Shown here: in pieces, positions 10,194 to 18,623 of the stretch | How the letters are laid out: every line of letters begins with the position of its first letter | Numbering within the stretch: the stretch's first letter is position 1 | The notes under the pieces: model-generated | Databases searched by the model: none | What the model saw: only the letters and a program-made list of their open reading frames with translations | Told to the model about the DNA's origin: nothing | Origin: Methylobacterium frigidaeris | GTDB taxonomy: Bacteria; Pseudomonadota; Alphaproteobacteria; Rhizobiales; Beijerinckiaceae | Reading direction: 5' to 3' | DNA length: 64,000 bases | Assembly (NCBI RefSeq): GCF_022179185.1 | Contig: NZ_BPQJ01000026.1 | Location: 24,954-88,953 of the forward strand | Position numbers and translations under genes: made by a program

Positions 10194-10712
10194 ATGGTCA
10201 CCAGATTCCCCTCGTCGAACCGCCAGACCGCCCGCCGTGATTTCGGGCTCCCCGTCATCCACCGCGGCCCGGTCCAGGCCGAGCCGTCGGCGCTGCCGAT
10301 CGTCGGCCGCCTGCCCGGCGGCAGCGCCGCCGGCAGCCTCGCGCTCTGCCTCGATGGCGACGCCAGCGATGCCGCCGGGGAGGACCGCTTCACCGTGATG
10401 GTGCTCGACCGCAGCGGCGACCCGGTGATGCGGCTCGGCACTTACGGCGACGACGAGGTGGTGGCGGTGTGGCGCCGGCTCGGCGCCGAATCGGGCCTGC
10501 CCCTGGTGGTGATCCAGGAGGACGGCGCCGTCTCCCCGATGGGCCAGCAGCTCGGCCGGGTGAAGCTCGGCGCGGTGCGGATCCGCCGCCGGCACGGCCT
10601 CCTGAACCACCGCCGGCCGCGCTTCCTCACCCGCCGCAAGACCGGCCGCCTGCCGCTGCGCCCCCTGGTCTACCGCGACGAGGCGCTGATGACCGAGGGC
10701 GAGAGCGTCTGA
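10194..10712 (+). CDS. Conserved alphaproteobacterial protein, possibly DUF6101
   Basis: A 172-residue soluble protein with an Arg/His-rich C-terminus (RIRRRHGLLNHRRPRFLTRRKTG pattern split over residues 128-150) and no signal peptide or membrane segment. The middle shows alternating strands (DRFTVMVLDRSGDPVMRLG, LPLVVIQEDG). Its composition and layout recall the DUF6101 proteins found beside ubiA in Methylobacterium and Bradyrhizobium, but I assign this from memory. It converges on ubiA with a 25-base gap. Confidence 0.7.
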   Translation: MVTRFPSSNRQTARRDFGLPVIHRGPVQAEPSALPIVGRLPGGSAAGSLALCLDGDASDAAGEDRFTVMVLDRSGDPVMRLGTYGDDEVVAVWRRLGAESGLPLVVIQEDGAVSPMGQQLGRVKLGAVRIRRRHGLLNHRRPRFLTRRKTGRLPLRPLVYRDEALMTEGESV

Positions 10713-10737
10713 TCGCGTCCCCGGTTTCCTCAACCGG

Positions 10738-11679
10738 CTACATCAATCCTTGCCAGAGCGCGTCGAGGGCGAGTCCGCAGAACAGGATCAGCCCCGCATC
10801 GCGGTTGCTGCGAAACAGCCGCAACGCCTCCGCGCCGTCGCGCGGATCGAGCCGGCCAACCTGCCAGGCGAGGTGACCAGCGAACAGCGCGAGACCCGCG
10901 AGACCGATCGGGCCGGCCCCGGCCCCGGACAGGGCGAGGCCGATGAACAGGACGCAGGCCAGGAAGCAGCCCGCCACCGCGAGCCGCACCCGGGTGCCGA
11001 AGAAGCGCGCCGAGGACTTGATGCCGGCGATCTCGTCGTCCTCGATGTCCTGAACCGCGTAGATGGTGTCGTAGCCGATCACCCAGGCGATGGCGCCGGC
11101 GTAGAGCCAGTAAGCCGGGGCGTCGAGACGGCCGAACAGGGCGACCCAGCCCATCAGGGCACCCCACGCGAAGGCGAGGCCGAGGACCGCTTGCGGCACC
11201 GGCATCACCCGCTTCATGAACGGGTAGATCGCGACGGGCGCGAGCGAGGCGATGCCGACGAGGATTGCCGTCTCGTTGAATTGCAGCAGCACCGCGAGGC
11301 CGACGAGGGCCTGCAGCACCAGGAAGATCAGGGCGTGGCGCACGCGCACGCGCCCGGAGGGCAGCGGCCGCAGGCGGGTGCGCTCGACGCGGGCGTCGAG
11401 GTCGCGGTCGGCGATGTCGTTGTAGGTCGAGCCCGCCCCCCGCATCGCGACGGCGCCGATCAGGAACAGGGCGAGGTGCCACAGGCTCGGGCCCGGCCGG
11501 CCGGCCGCGATGGCGGCGAGGGCCGCCGACCACCAGCACGGCAGGAGCAGCAGCCACCAGCCGATCGGCCGCTCGATGCGGGCGAGGCGCAGGTAGGGGC
11601 GCACGGCCTCGGGGGCGTGCCGGTCGACCCAGTGCCCGGTGACCGCGTCGGCGACCGGACGGTCGGGGGCAGGATTCAT
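10738..11679 (-). CDS. ubiA: 4-hydroxybenzoate octaprenyltransferase
   Basis: An integral membrane prenyltransferase that attaches the polyprenyl tail to 4-hydroxybenzoate in ubiquinone synthesis. The two Mg-diphosphate-binding Asp motifs are visible: NDIADRDLDARVERT (about residues 87-101) and YDTIYAVQDIEDD (about 202-214). About eight hydrophobic helices cover the rest, including RPIGWWLLLLPCWWSAAL near the N-terminus, the usual UbiA signature. The 313-residue length is normal. It ends the minus-strand block that also holds the small secreted protein gene upstream, 40 bases away. Confidence 0.95.
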   Translation of the reverse strand: MNPAPDRPVADAVTGHWVDRHAPEAVRPYLRLARIERPIGWWLLLLPCWWSAALAAIAAGRPGPSLWHLALFLIGAVAMRGAGSTYNDIADRDLDARVERTRLRPLPSGRVRVRHALIFLVLQALVGLAVLLQFNETAILVGIASLAPVAIYPFMKRVMPVPQAVLGLAFAWGALMGWVALFGRLDAPAYWLYAGAIAWVIGYDTIYAVQDIEDDEIAGIKSSARFFGTRVRLAVAGCFLACVLFIGLALSGAGAGPIGLAGLALFAGHLAWQVGRLDPRDGAEALRLFRSNRDAGLILFCGLALDALWQGLM

Positions 11680-11719
11680 GCCCGGTTGCGAGGTGCCGAA
11701 GCCGTCATCGGCATCCGGC

Positions 11720-12196
11720 TCACAGCGCGCCCTGCGGGACCCGGAAGCTGCCGGTCAGGCCGGGCCCACCGAGGAGGCCGCCGCCCCCGCCTTGCTGCTG
11801 CTGCTGCGCCGCCATGGCGCGGGCCTTCTTCTCCATCGCCGCCTGCTGCACGGCCGCCTGGCAGACCTTGCCGCGCAGCGTCGAGACCCGGCCGTGATCG
11901 GCCTTGAAGCCCTCGACGAAGGAATCCGGGATCGAGCACCAATCCTTGTTGGCGGTGATCCACTTCAGGCCCTCGTTGCCGTTGGCCTGGAGCTTGGTGA
12001 ACAGGGTGCAGGCCGCCGCCGCGGTGATCTTCGCCTTCTTGCCCTGGGAGGCGGCGTTGACCTTGCCGACGATGTCCTTGCGCTCGGTCAGGGTCTTCTG
12101 GATCGCCGAGCAATCGGCGCCCTGGGCCCGGGCGGCCCCGCCGAGGAGCGTCGCGCCGAGCAGGCCTCCGGCCAGCGCCGCCACGGTCACACGCAT
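11720..12196 (-). CDS. Secreted protein of unknown function with Gln/Gly-rich tail
   Basis: A 158-residue protein with a clear signal peptide (MRVTVAALAGGLLGATLLGG, cleavage near ARAQG). The mature part has four cysteines (ADCSAIQ, ACTLF, WCSIP, VCQAA), which suggests two disulfides, and short helices. The C-terminus carries QQQQQGGGGGLLGG, a low-complexity tail. The ATG at 12196 was preferred over 12205 because GGGAG sits nine bases upstream of the former and directly abuts the latter. No family recognised; homologous small secreted proteins are common in Methylobacterium by recollection. Function unknown. Confidence 0.75.
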   Translation of the reverse strand: MRVTVAALAGGLLGATLLGGAARAQGADCSAIQKTLTERKDIVGKVNAASQGKKAKITAAAACTLFTKLQANGNEGLKWITANKDWCSIPDSFVEGFKADHGRVSTLRGKVCQAAVQQAAMEKKARAMAAQQQQQGGGGGLLGGPGLTGSFRVPQGAL

Positions 12197-12479
12197 GCGA
12201 GTCATCTCCCAACCCCCCAAAGCTCCGGCCCCAAGTTTCGGCCCCAAAGTCTCGGCCCCGACAAGCCGGTCCCGGCCGCATTCTCGGCGGCGCGCCCGGC
12301 ATAGTGAAGAATTCCGTGCCGCTCCCGGCCTCGTTGCGCTTTCTGCACAGGAATGTGGCGCCATCGTGCGGGAGGCACCGCAAGGCAACCGGTCCGGCCC
12401 CGGTCGCCGGCCCGTGTTGCGAAGGAGCCACAGGCCGGTGGATTGACATTCCGCCTCCACCTCGGCGAGCAGGGCGGCC

Positions 12480-13265
12480 ATGGCGGCCTACGATTTCAAC
12501 GCTCCCCGGCTCTTCCTCGACATTCCGATGCACGAGGGCGCGCGGCACAGTCTCGACCGGGCGCAGGCCAATTACCTGCTCTCGGTGCTGCGCCGCGGCG
12601 CGGGCGAGCTGGTGCTCGTGTTCAACGGCCGTGACGGCGAGTGGCGGGCCGAGATCGAGCCCACCGGCCGCAAGGCGGCGGACCTGGTGCTGCGGGCGCA
12701 GACCCGGCCCCAGACCCTCCCCGGCGACCTGCACTACCTCTTCGCCCCCCTGAAGACCGCCCGCCTCGACTACGTCGCCCAGAAGGCGGTGGAGATGGGC
12801 GCGAGCCTGATCCAGCCGGTGGTGACGCGGCGCACGCAAGGGGATCGGATCAAGCTCGACAAGCTGCGGGCCAACGCCATCGAGGCCGCCGAGCAATGCG
12901 GCATCCTGAGCCTGCCGGAGATCCGCGACGCCGCGCCGCTGGCGGACGCCCTAGCCGGGCTCGCGCCGGATCGCCTGCTGGTGTTCTGCGACGAGGACGC
13001 TCCGTTAGCCGATCCGGTCGTGGCCTTGACCCAGGCTGGCGCCGCGGCGGGAGGCCACGCCGTATCGGGGAACGGCGCCGTCCCGCTGGCCGTTGTGATC
13101 GGGCCGGAGGGGGGGTTCACGCCGGAGGAGCGCACCCTGATCGGAGACCGTCCCAATACCGTCCGCCTCTCCCTCGGCCCGCGGATCCTGCGCGCCGACA
13201 CTGCCGCCGTGGCAGTGCTCGCCCTGGTCCAGGCCGTGCTCGGCGACGGGCGGGCGAGGGTCTGA
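12480..13265 (+). CDS. rsmE: 16S rRNA (uracil1498-N3)-methyltransferase
   Basis: RsmE methylates N3 of U1498 in 16S rRNA using SAM. The 261-residue protein has an N-terminal PUA-like domain (about 1-75) and a C-terminal SPOUT/trefoil-knot domain. The knot signatures are GPEGGFTPEE near residue 208 and LGPRILRADTAA near 236. The Ala/Gly loop around VALTQAGAAAGGH is slightly longer than in E. coli. It is divergent from ubiA and the secreted protein; a carboxylate-amine ligase follows, matching the rsmE-gshA order of many alphaproteobacteria, although here the ligase is of the GCS2 type. Confidence 0.93.
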   Translation: MAAYDFNAPRLFLDIPMHEGARHSLDRAQANYLLSVLRRGAGELVLVFNGRDGEWRAEIEPTGRKAADLVLRAQTRPQTLPGDLHYLFAPLKTARLDYVAQKAVEMGASLIQPVVTRRTQGDRIKLDKLRANAIEAAEQCGILSLPEIRDAAPLADALAGLAPDRLLVFCDEDAPLADPVVALTQAGAAAGGHAVSGNGAVPLAVVIGPEGGFTPEERTLIGDRPNTVRLSLGPRILRADTAAVAVLALVQAVLGDGRARV

Positions 13266-13428
13266 CGAAGAGCCCAGGGGCCTGATCCACCCTGTTTCGC
13301 GGCGCCGCCTGGCCAGGCTTGCGCCGCAATCCAAGCGCTGAATCACGGAGCCGCCCCGCGGCCGTGAGCCGATTCGCGGCTGACGGTCGTCGGCGCGTCG
13401 CGGCCCGCTGTTGCCGGAGGTGTTGCGT

Positions 13429-14565
13429 ATGCGAGCGGAATTCGACGTCTGCCTCGAGGAGGAGGTGTTCATCAACGATGCGGGCAAGCGCGACGCAGCC
13501 CGGGCCCGCACCCGCGATTTCCTGGCCGCCTGCCGCGCCACCTACCCGCAGGTGCGCACCGAGCTGATGGAGCCGCAGCTGGTCTGGTCCATCGATCCGG
13601 TCAGCGACCTTGGCGAGGCGCGCCGCGCGCTCGCCGGGCTCCGCGGCGGCATCGGCGCGCTGGCCTCCGCCCGCGGCCTCGCCCTGATGGCCTCGGGCAC
13701 TCATCCGCTCGCCCTGTGGAGCCGGGTGCGCCCGCGCGACCAGGCCGCCCGCGGCCGGGTGCTGCGCGACCTCCAGATGGTCGGCAGCCGCAACGTGGTC
13801 TGCGGGCTCAGCGTCGGGGTCGGGGTGCCTTCGGGCGTGTCACGGGTCGATCTGATGAACCGGATGCAGCCCTTCCTGCCCCTGCTCCTCGCCCTCTCGA
13901 CCTCGTCGCCGTTCTGGCAGGCGCAGCGCACCGGGCTCCTCGGCTACCGCCTCGCTGCCGCGCGGGAGCTGCCCCGCAGCGGCCTGCCGCCGCTCTTCCG
14001 CGACGAGGCGGATTACGCCCGCTACCTCGACACGGTGGTGGGTACGGGCGCCATCGACGACCCGCGCCACGTCTGGTGGGTGATCTGCCCCTCGCCCACG
14101 ACCCCGAGCCTCGACCTGCGCATCGCCGACAGCTGCACCCGCCTCGACGACGCACTCGCCATCGCGGCGCTCTACCGCTGCCTGGTGCGCCGCCTCGCCC
14201 GCGAGGCGGAGCGCCACCGCGACCTCACCGGCGCCTCGCAGGCGATCGCGGCGGAGAATTGCTGGCGGGCACAGCGCTACGGCATCCACGGCAGCTTCGT
14301 CTGCGAGACGACGCGGGCGGCGCGGCCGGTGGCAACGGTGCTCGCCGAGACCCTGGCGCTGGTCGCCGAGGATGCGCGGGCGCTCGCCTGCGAGGCCGAG
14401 CTCGACCTCGCGCGCTGGATCGTCGCCCGCGGCACCAGTGCCGACCGCCAGCTTGCCCTGTTCACCGAAGCGCAGGGGCGCGGCCTGCCGCCGCGGGAGG
14501 CACTGGCCGAGGTGGTCGACTGGCTCACGGCCGAGACGGTGGGAGCGAACCCGACCCGGCATTGA
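13429..14565 (+). CDS. GCS2-type carboxylate-amine ligase (YbdK-like)
   Basis: A 378-residue member of the glutamate-cysteine ligase family 2, ATP-dependent enzymes that join a carboxylate to an amine. Visible pieces are the N-terminal DVCLEEEVFI (counterpart of the Glu triad that binds metal-ATP), THPLALW, and LDLRIADSCTRLDDALAIAALYRCLV, the family hallmark. GGAGG at 13416-13420 lies eight bases upstream of ATG 13429. YbdK from E. coli has weak glutamate-cysteine ligase activity; the natural substrate here is unknown. Position after rsmE resembles the place of gshA in related genomes, so a glutathione role is possible. Confidence 0.82.
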   Translation: MRAEFDVCLEEEVFINDAGKRDAARARTRDFLAACRATYPQVRTELMEPQLVWSIDPVSDLGEARRALAGLRGGIGALASARGLALMASGTHPLALWSRVRPRDQAARGRVLRDLQMVGSRNVVCGLSVGVGVPSGVSRVDLMNRMQPFLPLLLALSTSSPFWQAQRTGLLGYRLAAARELPRSGLPPLFRDEADYARYLDTVVGTGAIDDPRHVWWVICPSPTTPSLDLRIADSCTRLDDALAIAALYRCLVRRLAREAERHRDLTGASQAIAAENCWRAQRYGIHGSFVCETTRAARPVATVLAETLALVAEDARALACEAELDLARWIVARGTSADRQLALFTEAQGRGLPPREALAEVVDWLTAETVGANPTRH

Positions 14566-14671
14566 GGCGTCGGACGGATCGAGCGTGGCGATGCCGCCGA
14601 CGGCACGAAGCCGTTCCCAAGTTCCGGCCGACCGGTTCCGACGGCGAGTGCGCGGCGGTCGCGTCGATCGA

Positions 14672-15064
14672 TCAGTCGCAGGCCTCGTGACCGACGGCTT
14701 CGATGTTGTAGCCGTCCGGGTCGATCACGAAGGCCGCGTAGTAGTTCGGATGGTAGCGCAGACGCAGGCCCGGGCGGCCATTGTCCACGCCGCCCGCTTC
14801 GAGCGCAGCGGCGAAGAAGGCATCCACGGCTGCCCTGGACGATGCGCTGAAGGCGAAATGAACGTGCGGAGCGGGGGGAGCGCCCACGGCGATCCAGAAA
14901 TCCCCGCCCGGATCGAGCGATCGTCCCCTGCCCTCGACCACGCCGAACCCGACCGAGGCGATCTCGTCCCGTCGCACGACGTAGCCTAACGGAGCGAGGG
15001 CCGCGGCGTAGAAGCGCCGGCTGCGGGCGAGGTCGGACACATCGATGGCAAGATGATCCAGCAC
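14672..15064 (-). CDS. VOC family protein (glyoxalase/dioxygenase fold)
   Basis: A 130-residue metalloenzyme-fold protein with the paired beta-alpha-beta-beta-beta modules of the vicinal oxygen chelate superfamily. Likely metal ligands are the His of LDHLAIDVSDL near the N-terminus, the His of HVHFAF in the middle and the Glu of YNIEAVGHE at the C-terminus. The start is GTG with GAGGGA nine bases upstream. It lies 76 bases downstream of urate oxidase on the same strand, so co-transcription is possible, but VOC members catalyse many reactions and no substrate can be named. Confidence 0.82.
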   Translation of the reverse strand: MLDHLAIDVSDLARSRRFYAAALAPLGYVVRRDEIASVGFGVVEGRGRSLDPGGDFWIAVGAPPAPHVHFAFSASSRAAVDAFFAAALEAGGVDNGRPGLRLRYHPNYYAAFVIDPDGYNIEAVGHEACD

Positions 15065-15140
15065 GCGTCGGTCTCCCTCGGTGCGGAGGCGATGCCGCGT
15101 CGAGCAGCCCGTTGAGCGGCCCGTGATGGCGCGATGCGCC

Positions 15141-15977
15141 TCACCGTCCCACCGTGCACTCGATCTGCCCGTGCGGCTCGTCGGTCGCGATGAATACCTG
15201 GTTCGGGTTGTCGAGGCCGAACGGAGACAGGTTCGCCAGCAGGTAGTGCTTGTTCGGGCAGGCGAGCGTGATCGTCTCGATCTCCGGCACCGCCTCCAGG
15301 GCCGCCGTGCCCATGCGGTAGAGGCTGTCCTGCAGGCTGTGGCTGTAGCTGCCGGCAAACACCCGGAGCAGGGTATCCAGGATGCGGGCGTTGGCGGCCT
15401 CGTAATCGGCGGGCTCGGAGGTCCAGCGCCAGGAGGCCTCCATGCTGGTGGCGGCGATGCGGTCGTGGGTCTCGGGGATCGTGGTGTAGGGATCCTTGAC
15501 GTAGTTGGCCCAGCCCGATTCCGTGCTCTTCAGGAAGGTGAAGCCCGACAGGCCGGATTCCACCACCGCACCGTCGCGGGACAGCGCGACCCGGGCGAAG
15601 GGCTGGCCGTTGCCGTCCAGCGTGAAGGTGTGGGCGTGAGCCGTGCCATCCACCGCGAGGCGGTTCCAGCGGGTCTCGTGGCCGGTGACGGTGGCCGTCT
15701 CCATCTGCGGGTAGCTGTCGAGGAGGCGCTGCGCCACCGCGCGGCAGAACGCCTCCGCCGGCAGGGTCGGGCATTCCCGGGCGACGATGTAGACCACGTT
15801 CTTGACCGTGTCGGTCGAGACGGTCTGGCTGTTGTCGGCGTGGGTGAAGGTGCGGTCGAAGGCGCCGGTCAGCATCGCCTTCACGGTCAGCTCGCGCACC
15901 TCGTGCCGGTCGCCGTCGCGGTGGACGCGCATCACCCGCACCCGGCCCTTGCCGTAGGTCTTGTGCAGCAGGGTCAT
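15141..15977 (-). CDS. Urate oxidase (uricase)
   Basis: A cofactor-free oxidase that converts urate to 5-hydroxyisourate. The 278-residue length and two-repeat T-fold layout fit. Signatures are the Lys of the Lys-Thr active dyad near the N-terminus (KTYGKGRVRVM), TDTVKNVVYIVAR, TFLKSTESGW and SYSHSLQDSLYRMG. It lies 27 bases after a nucleobase permease gene, forming a urate uptake and oxidation unit. The next pathway enzymes (hydroxyisourate hydrolase, OHCU decarboxylase, allantoinase) are not in this window. Confidence 0.94.
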   Translation of the reverse strand: MTLLHKTYGKGRVRVMRVHRDGDRHEVRELTVKAMLTGAFDRTFTHADNSQTVSTDTVKNVVYIVARECPTLPAEAFCRAVAQRLLDSYPQMETATVTGHETRWNRLAVDGTAHAHTFTLDGNGQPFARVALSRDGAVVESGLSGFTFLKSTESGWANYVKDPYTTIPETHDRIAATSMEASWRWTSEPADYEAANARILDTLLRVFAGSYSHSLQDSLYRMGTAALEAVPEIETITLACPNKHYLLANLSPFGLDNPNQVFIATDEPHGQIECTVGR

Positions 15978-16004
15978 CGGTACCTCGTGGAAATGGATCT
16001 CGGA

Positions 16005-17405
16005 TCAGACGTGTTCGGCGGCGGCCGCCGCAGCGGAAGCGTCCCGGCCCGCCTGCTCCGTGCTGCCGACGCCGTTGAAGAAGGCGTTGAGCACGACCGC
16101 GACGATCGAGGCGAGCAGGATGCCCGATTCGAGCAGCGGGTGCAGCGCGTGCGGCAGGTTGCGGAAGAAGGTCGGCGCCACCAGCGGGATCATGCCGAAG
16201 CCGACCGCGATCGCCACCACGAACTGGTTCTTCGGCTGGCCCCGGAAATCGACCGCCGTGAGGATGCGCGCGCCGGTGGCCGCCACCATGCCGAACATCA
16301 CGAGGCCGGCGCCGCCGAGCACCACCTGGGGCACCGCCTCGACGAGGGCGGCCATCTTCGGAGCCAAGCCGAGCGCCAGCATGATGACCCCGCCCGCCAC
16401 CGTGACGTAGCGCGAGCGCACCCCCGTCACCCCGACGAGGCCGACATTCTGCGAGAACGAGGTGTACGGGAAGGTGTTGAAGATGCCGCCCAGCAGCGTG
16501 CCGAGGCCGTCGGCCCGCAGGCCCCGGGCAAGGTCCTTCTGCGAGACCGGCCGGCCGGTGATCTCGCCGAGCGCCAGGAACATTCCGGTCGATTCGATCA
16601 TCACCACGATCATCACCACGCACATCGTGGCGATCGGCACCAGGTGGAACTGTGGCCAGCCGAAATGGAACGGCAGGACGGGGGCGAACCAGGGCGCCGC
16701 CGCCACCTTGTCGAGATGCATGAGGCCGAGGAACGCCGCGAGCACCGAGCCGGCGACGATGCCCAGCAGCACCGCGACGTTGGCGAGGAAACCCCGGCCC
16801 CAGCGGATCAGGGCCAGGATCGTCAGGAGCACCAGGAGGGCGATGCCGAGGCCGCCCGCCTGCGCGTAGTTCGGGTTCGGGACCGCGGCGGGCACGCCAT
16901 CGATCATCTTCGTCAGCGTCGGCTGGCCACCGCCGGCCCAGTTGATGCCGACCCGCATCAGCGAGATGCCGATGACCAGGATGATGGTGCCGGTGACGAC
17001 CGGCGGGAACAGCGGCAGGAGGCGGCTGACGAAGGGCGCGACCAGGAGGCCGAAGACGCCCCCACCGATCACCGAGCCGTAGATGCCGAGGAGCCCGATT
17101 ACGGGCGTGGCTGCCATCGACAGCATCGGGCCGACCGCCGCGAAGGTCACGCCCATCATCACCGGCAGGCGGATGCCCACGCCCGGAAATCCCGCCGACT
17201 GGATCAGGGTCGCGAGGCCGCAGGCGAACAGGTCGGCGCTGATGAGGAATGCGACCTCTTCGGGGCCTAATCCGAGCGCCCGGCCGATGATCAGCGGCAC
17301 CGCCACGGCGCCCGCATACATCACCAGCACGTGCTGCACCGCGAGTGGCACGAGGCGGGCCGGCGGCAGCATCTCCTCGACGGCATCGGCGTGCTCGACT
17401 GGCAT
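16005..17405 (-). CDS. Nucleobase:cation symporter-2 family permease (urate/xanthine)
   Basis: A 466-residue inner-membrane transporter with about 14 hydrophobic segments. The NCS2 signature QNVGLVGVTGVRSRYV lies near residue 320, and the acidic/polar residues of TM8 (VMIESTGMFLALGE) and TM1 (VQHVLVMYAGAVAVPLI) are typical of urate and xanthine carriers. Adjacency to urate oxidase points to urate as substrate. Translation most likely starts at ATG 17405; the frame is open for another 28 codons upstream, but that stretch is Arg-rich and unlike family N-termini. Confidence 0.92.
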   Translation of the reverse strand: MPVEHADAVEEMLPPARLVPLAVQHVLVMYAGAVAVPLIIGRALGLGPEEVAFLISADLFACGLATLIQSAGFPGVGIRLPVMMGVTFAAVGPMLSMAATPVIGLLGIYGSVIGGGVFGLLVAPFVSRLLPLFPPVVTGTIILVIGISLMRVGINWAGGGQPTLTKMIDGVPAAVPNPNYAQAGGLGIALLVLLTILALIRWGRGFLANVAVLLGIVAGSVLAAFLGLMHLDKVAAAPWFAPVLPFHFGWPQFHLVPIATMCVVMIVVMIESTGMFLALGEITGRPVSQKDLARGLRADGLGTLLGGIFNTFPYTSFSQNVGLVGVTGVRSRYVTVAGGVIMLALGLAPKMAALVEAVPQVVLGGAGLVMFGMVAATGARILTAVDFRGQPKNQFVVAIAVGFGMIPLVAPTFFRNLPHALHPLLESGILLASIVAVVLNAFFNGVGSTEQAGRDASAAAAAAEHV

Positions 17406-17654
17406 GGGTCGCGTCTCTTCTTCGCGTTTCCGAGGGCAGCGCGGGTAGACCGACTGCGACGTCCCTGCGTCGCGCCGGCGCCTCATCATCGCGCATCCTG
17501 CGGGAGCCGCAAGCGCCGTGCCAGTGCCCGTCCGGGTTGCGGATGGGCGCGCCTGGGTATTTGTTCACCATTCCGGGCCGACACTGCCCACGCGGCCGGC
17601 ACCCCGATTCGGGGAACGGCCGCGTTCCGTTATGACGTTCAGGCAAAGGCAGCC

Positions 17655-18386
17655 ATGCGAACCATCGTGTACGCCGACGGCGGCTGCGATCCCAATCCCG
17701 GCCCGGGCGGCTGGGGCGTGGTGATCCAGGCGCCGGAGGGCACCGTCGAGCTGTGCGGGGGCGACCCGCAGAGCACCAACAACCGCATGGAATTGACCGC
17801 GGCGATCCGGGCGCTGGAGCATTTTCCCGAGGGCGCGGCGATCGAGATGCGCTGCGACAGCCAGTACGTGGTGAAGTCCGTCACCGAGTGGATCCGCGGC
17901 TGGAAGCTCAAGGGCTGGCGCACCACGACCGGCCCGGTGAAGAACGTCGAGCTGATGCAGCGCCTCGACGAGCTGGCGGCGCGGCGCGACGTGCGCTGGG
18001 TCTGGGTGAAGGGCCATGCCGGCGAGGCCGGCAACGAGCGCGCCGACCGGCTGGCGGCGCAAGGGAGGCGCCAGGCCCTCGGGCTGCCGCCCCGCCCGGA
18101 CATCGCGCCGGCCAAGACGCCGCCCGTCATGACGCCCACCATGACCGCGGCCGTCTCCCCGGCCGCCCCGGCATCGCCGTCCTCTCCCGCGGCCGAGCCG
18201 GCGCCCCGCGGCACCTCGATCCCGGTCGAGGGGGCGCTGGGCCTGCGCCTCGCGCGGGCGGCGAAGCAGGCCGGCACCACGCCGCAGGCCTATGCCGACG
18301 AGGTGCTGCGACTCGCGCTCGATCTCGGACCCGACGGATTGGCGCTGCTGCGCGAGGCCAAGGCCCGGAAGATGCCGGCGGCGTGA
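17655..18386 (+). CDS. rnhA: Ribonuclease HI with extra C-terminal domain
   Basis: RNase HI degrades the RNA strand of RNA-DNA hybrids. The catalytic core (residues 1-145) has all active-site acids: Asp8 (YADGGCDPNPGPGGWG), Glu46 (NNRMELTAA), Asp68 (RCDSQYVVKS) and Asp131 (GNERADRLA), with His121 (VKGHAGEAGN). Unlike the ~150-residue family norm, the protein continues to residue 243: a Pro/Ala/Thr linker (about 146-192) and a folded-looking helical module (LGLRLARAAKQAGTTPQAYADEV and LDLGPDGLALLREA). The extension is in frame without any signal of recent fusion; its role is unknown. Confidence 0.93.
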   Translation: MRTIVYADGGCDPNPGPGGWGVVIQAPEGTVELCGGDPQSTNNRMELTAAIRALEHFPEGAAIEMRCDSQYVVKSVTEWIRGWKLKGWRTTTGPVKNVELMQRLDELAARRDVRWVWVKGHAGEAGNERADRLAAQGRRQALGLPPRPDIAPAKTPPVMTPTMTAAVSPAAPASPSSPAAEPAPRGTSIPVEGALGLRLARAAKQAGTTPQAYADEVLRLALDLGPDGLALLREAKARKMPAA

Positions 18387-18454
18387 GCGGGGGGCCGGGC
18401 CGGCTTCGACGGCTGGAGCGCGCCTGACTGGCCGCATCGCATCGGCGTCACACG

Positions 18455-18492
18455 GTCGTCCCGGGCCCGTGCAGCGGAGCCCGGGATCCAGA
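18455..18492. repeat. Palindromic intergenic repeat, family A copy 2
   Basis: GTCGTCCCGGGCCCGTGCAG followed by CGGAGCCCGGGATCCAGAC lies between the convergent rnhA and histidine kinase genes. The core GTGCAGCGGAG is shared with copy 1. It could help terminate transcription from both sides. Confidence 0.7.
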
Positions 18493-18623
18493 CACGCCGG
18501 CGACCAGAAGAATGCGGGGCGCTTTCCGCCTGATGCGTCCACGCCTCCGGTTCCGGATTCCGGGCTTCGTCGCGCGGACCCGGAACGACCGGCCGGTCGC
18601 AGAATCGCGAACGGAAATACCCC

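Noticed and set aside
15081..17270. Long plus-strand open frame opposite uricase and permease
   Set aside because: Rich in Arg, His, Asp and Gly as expected from the complement of hydrophobic membrane protein codons; no start signal.
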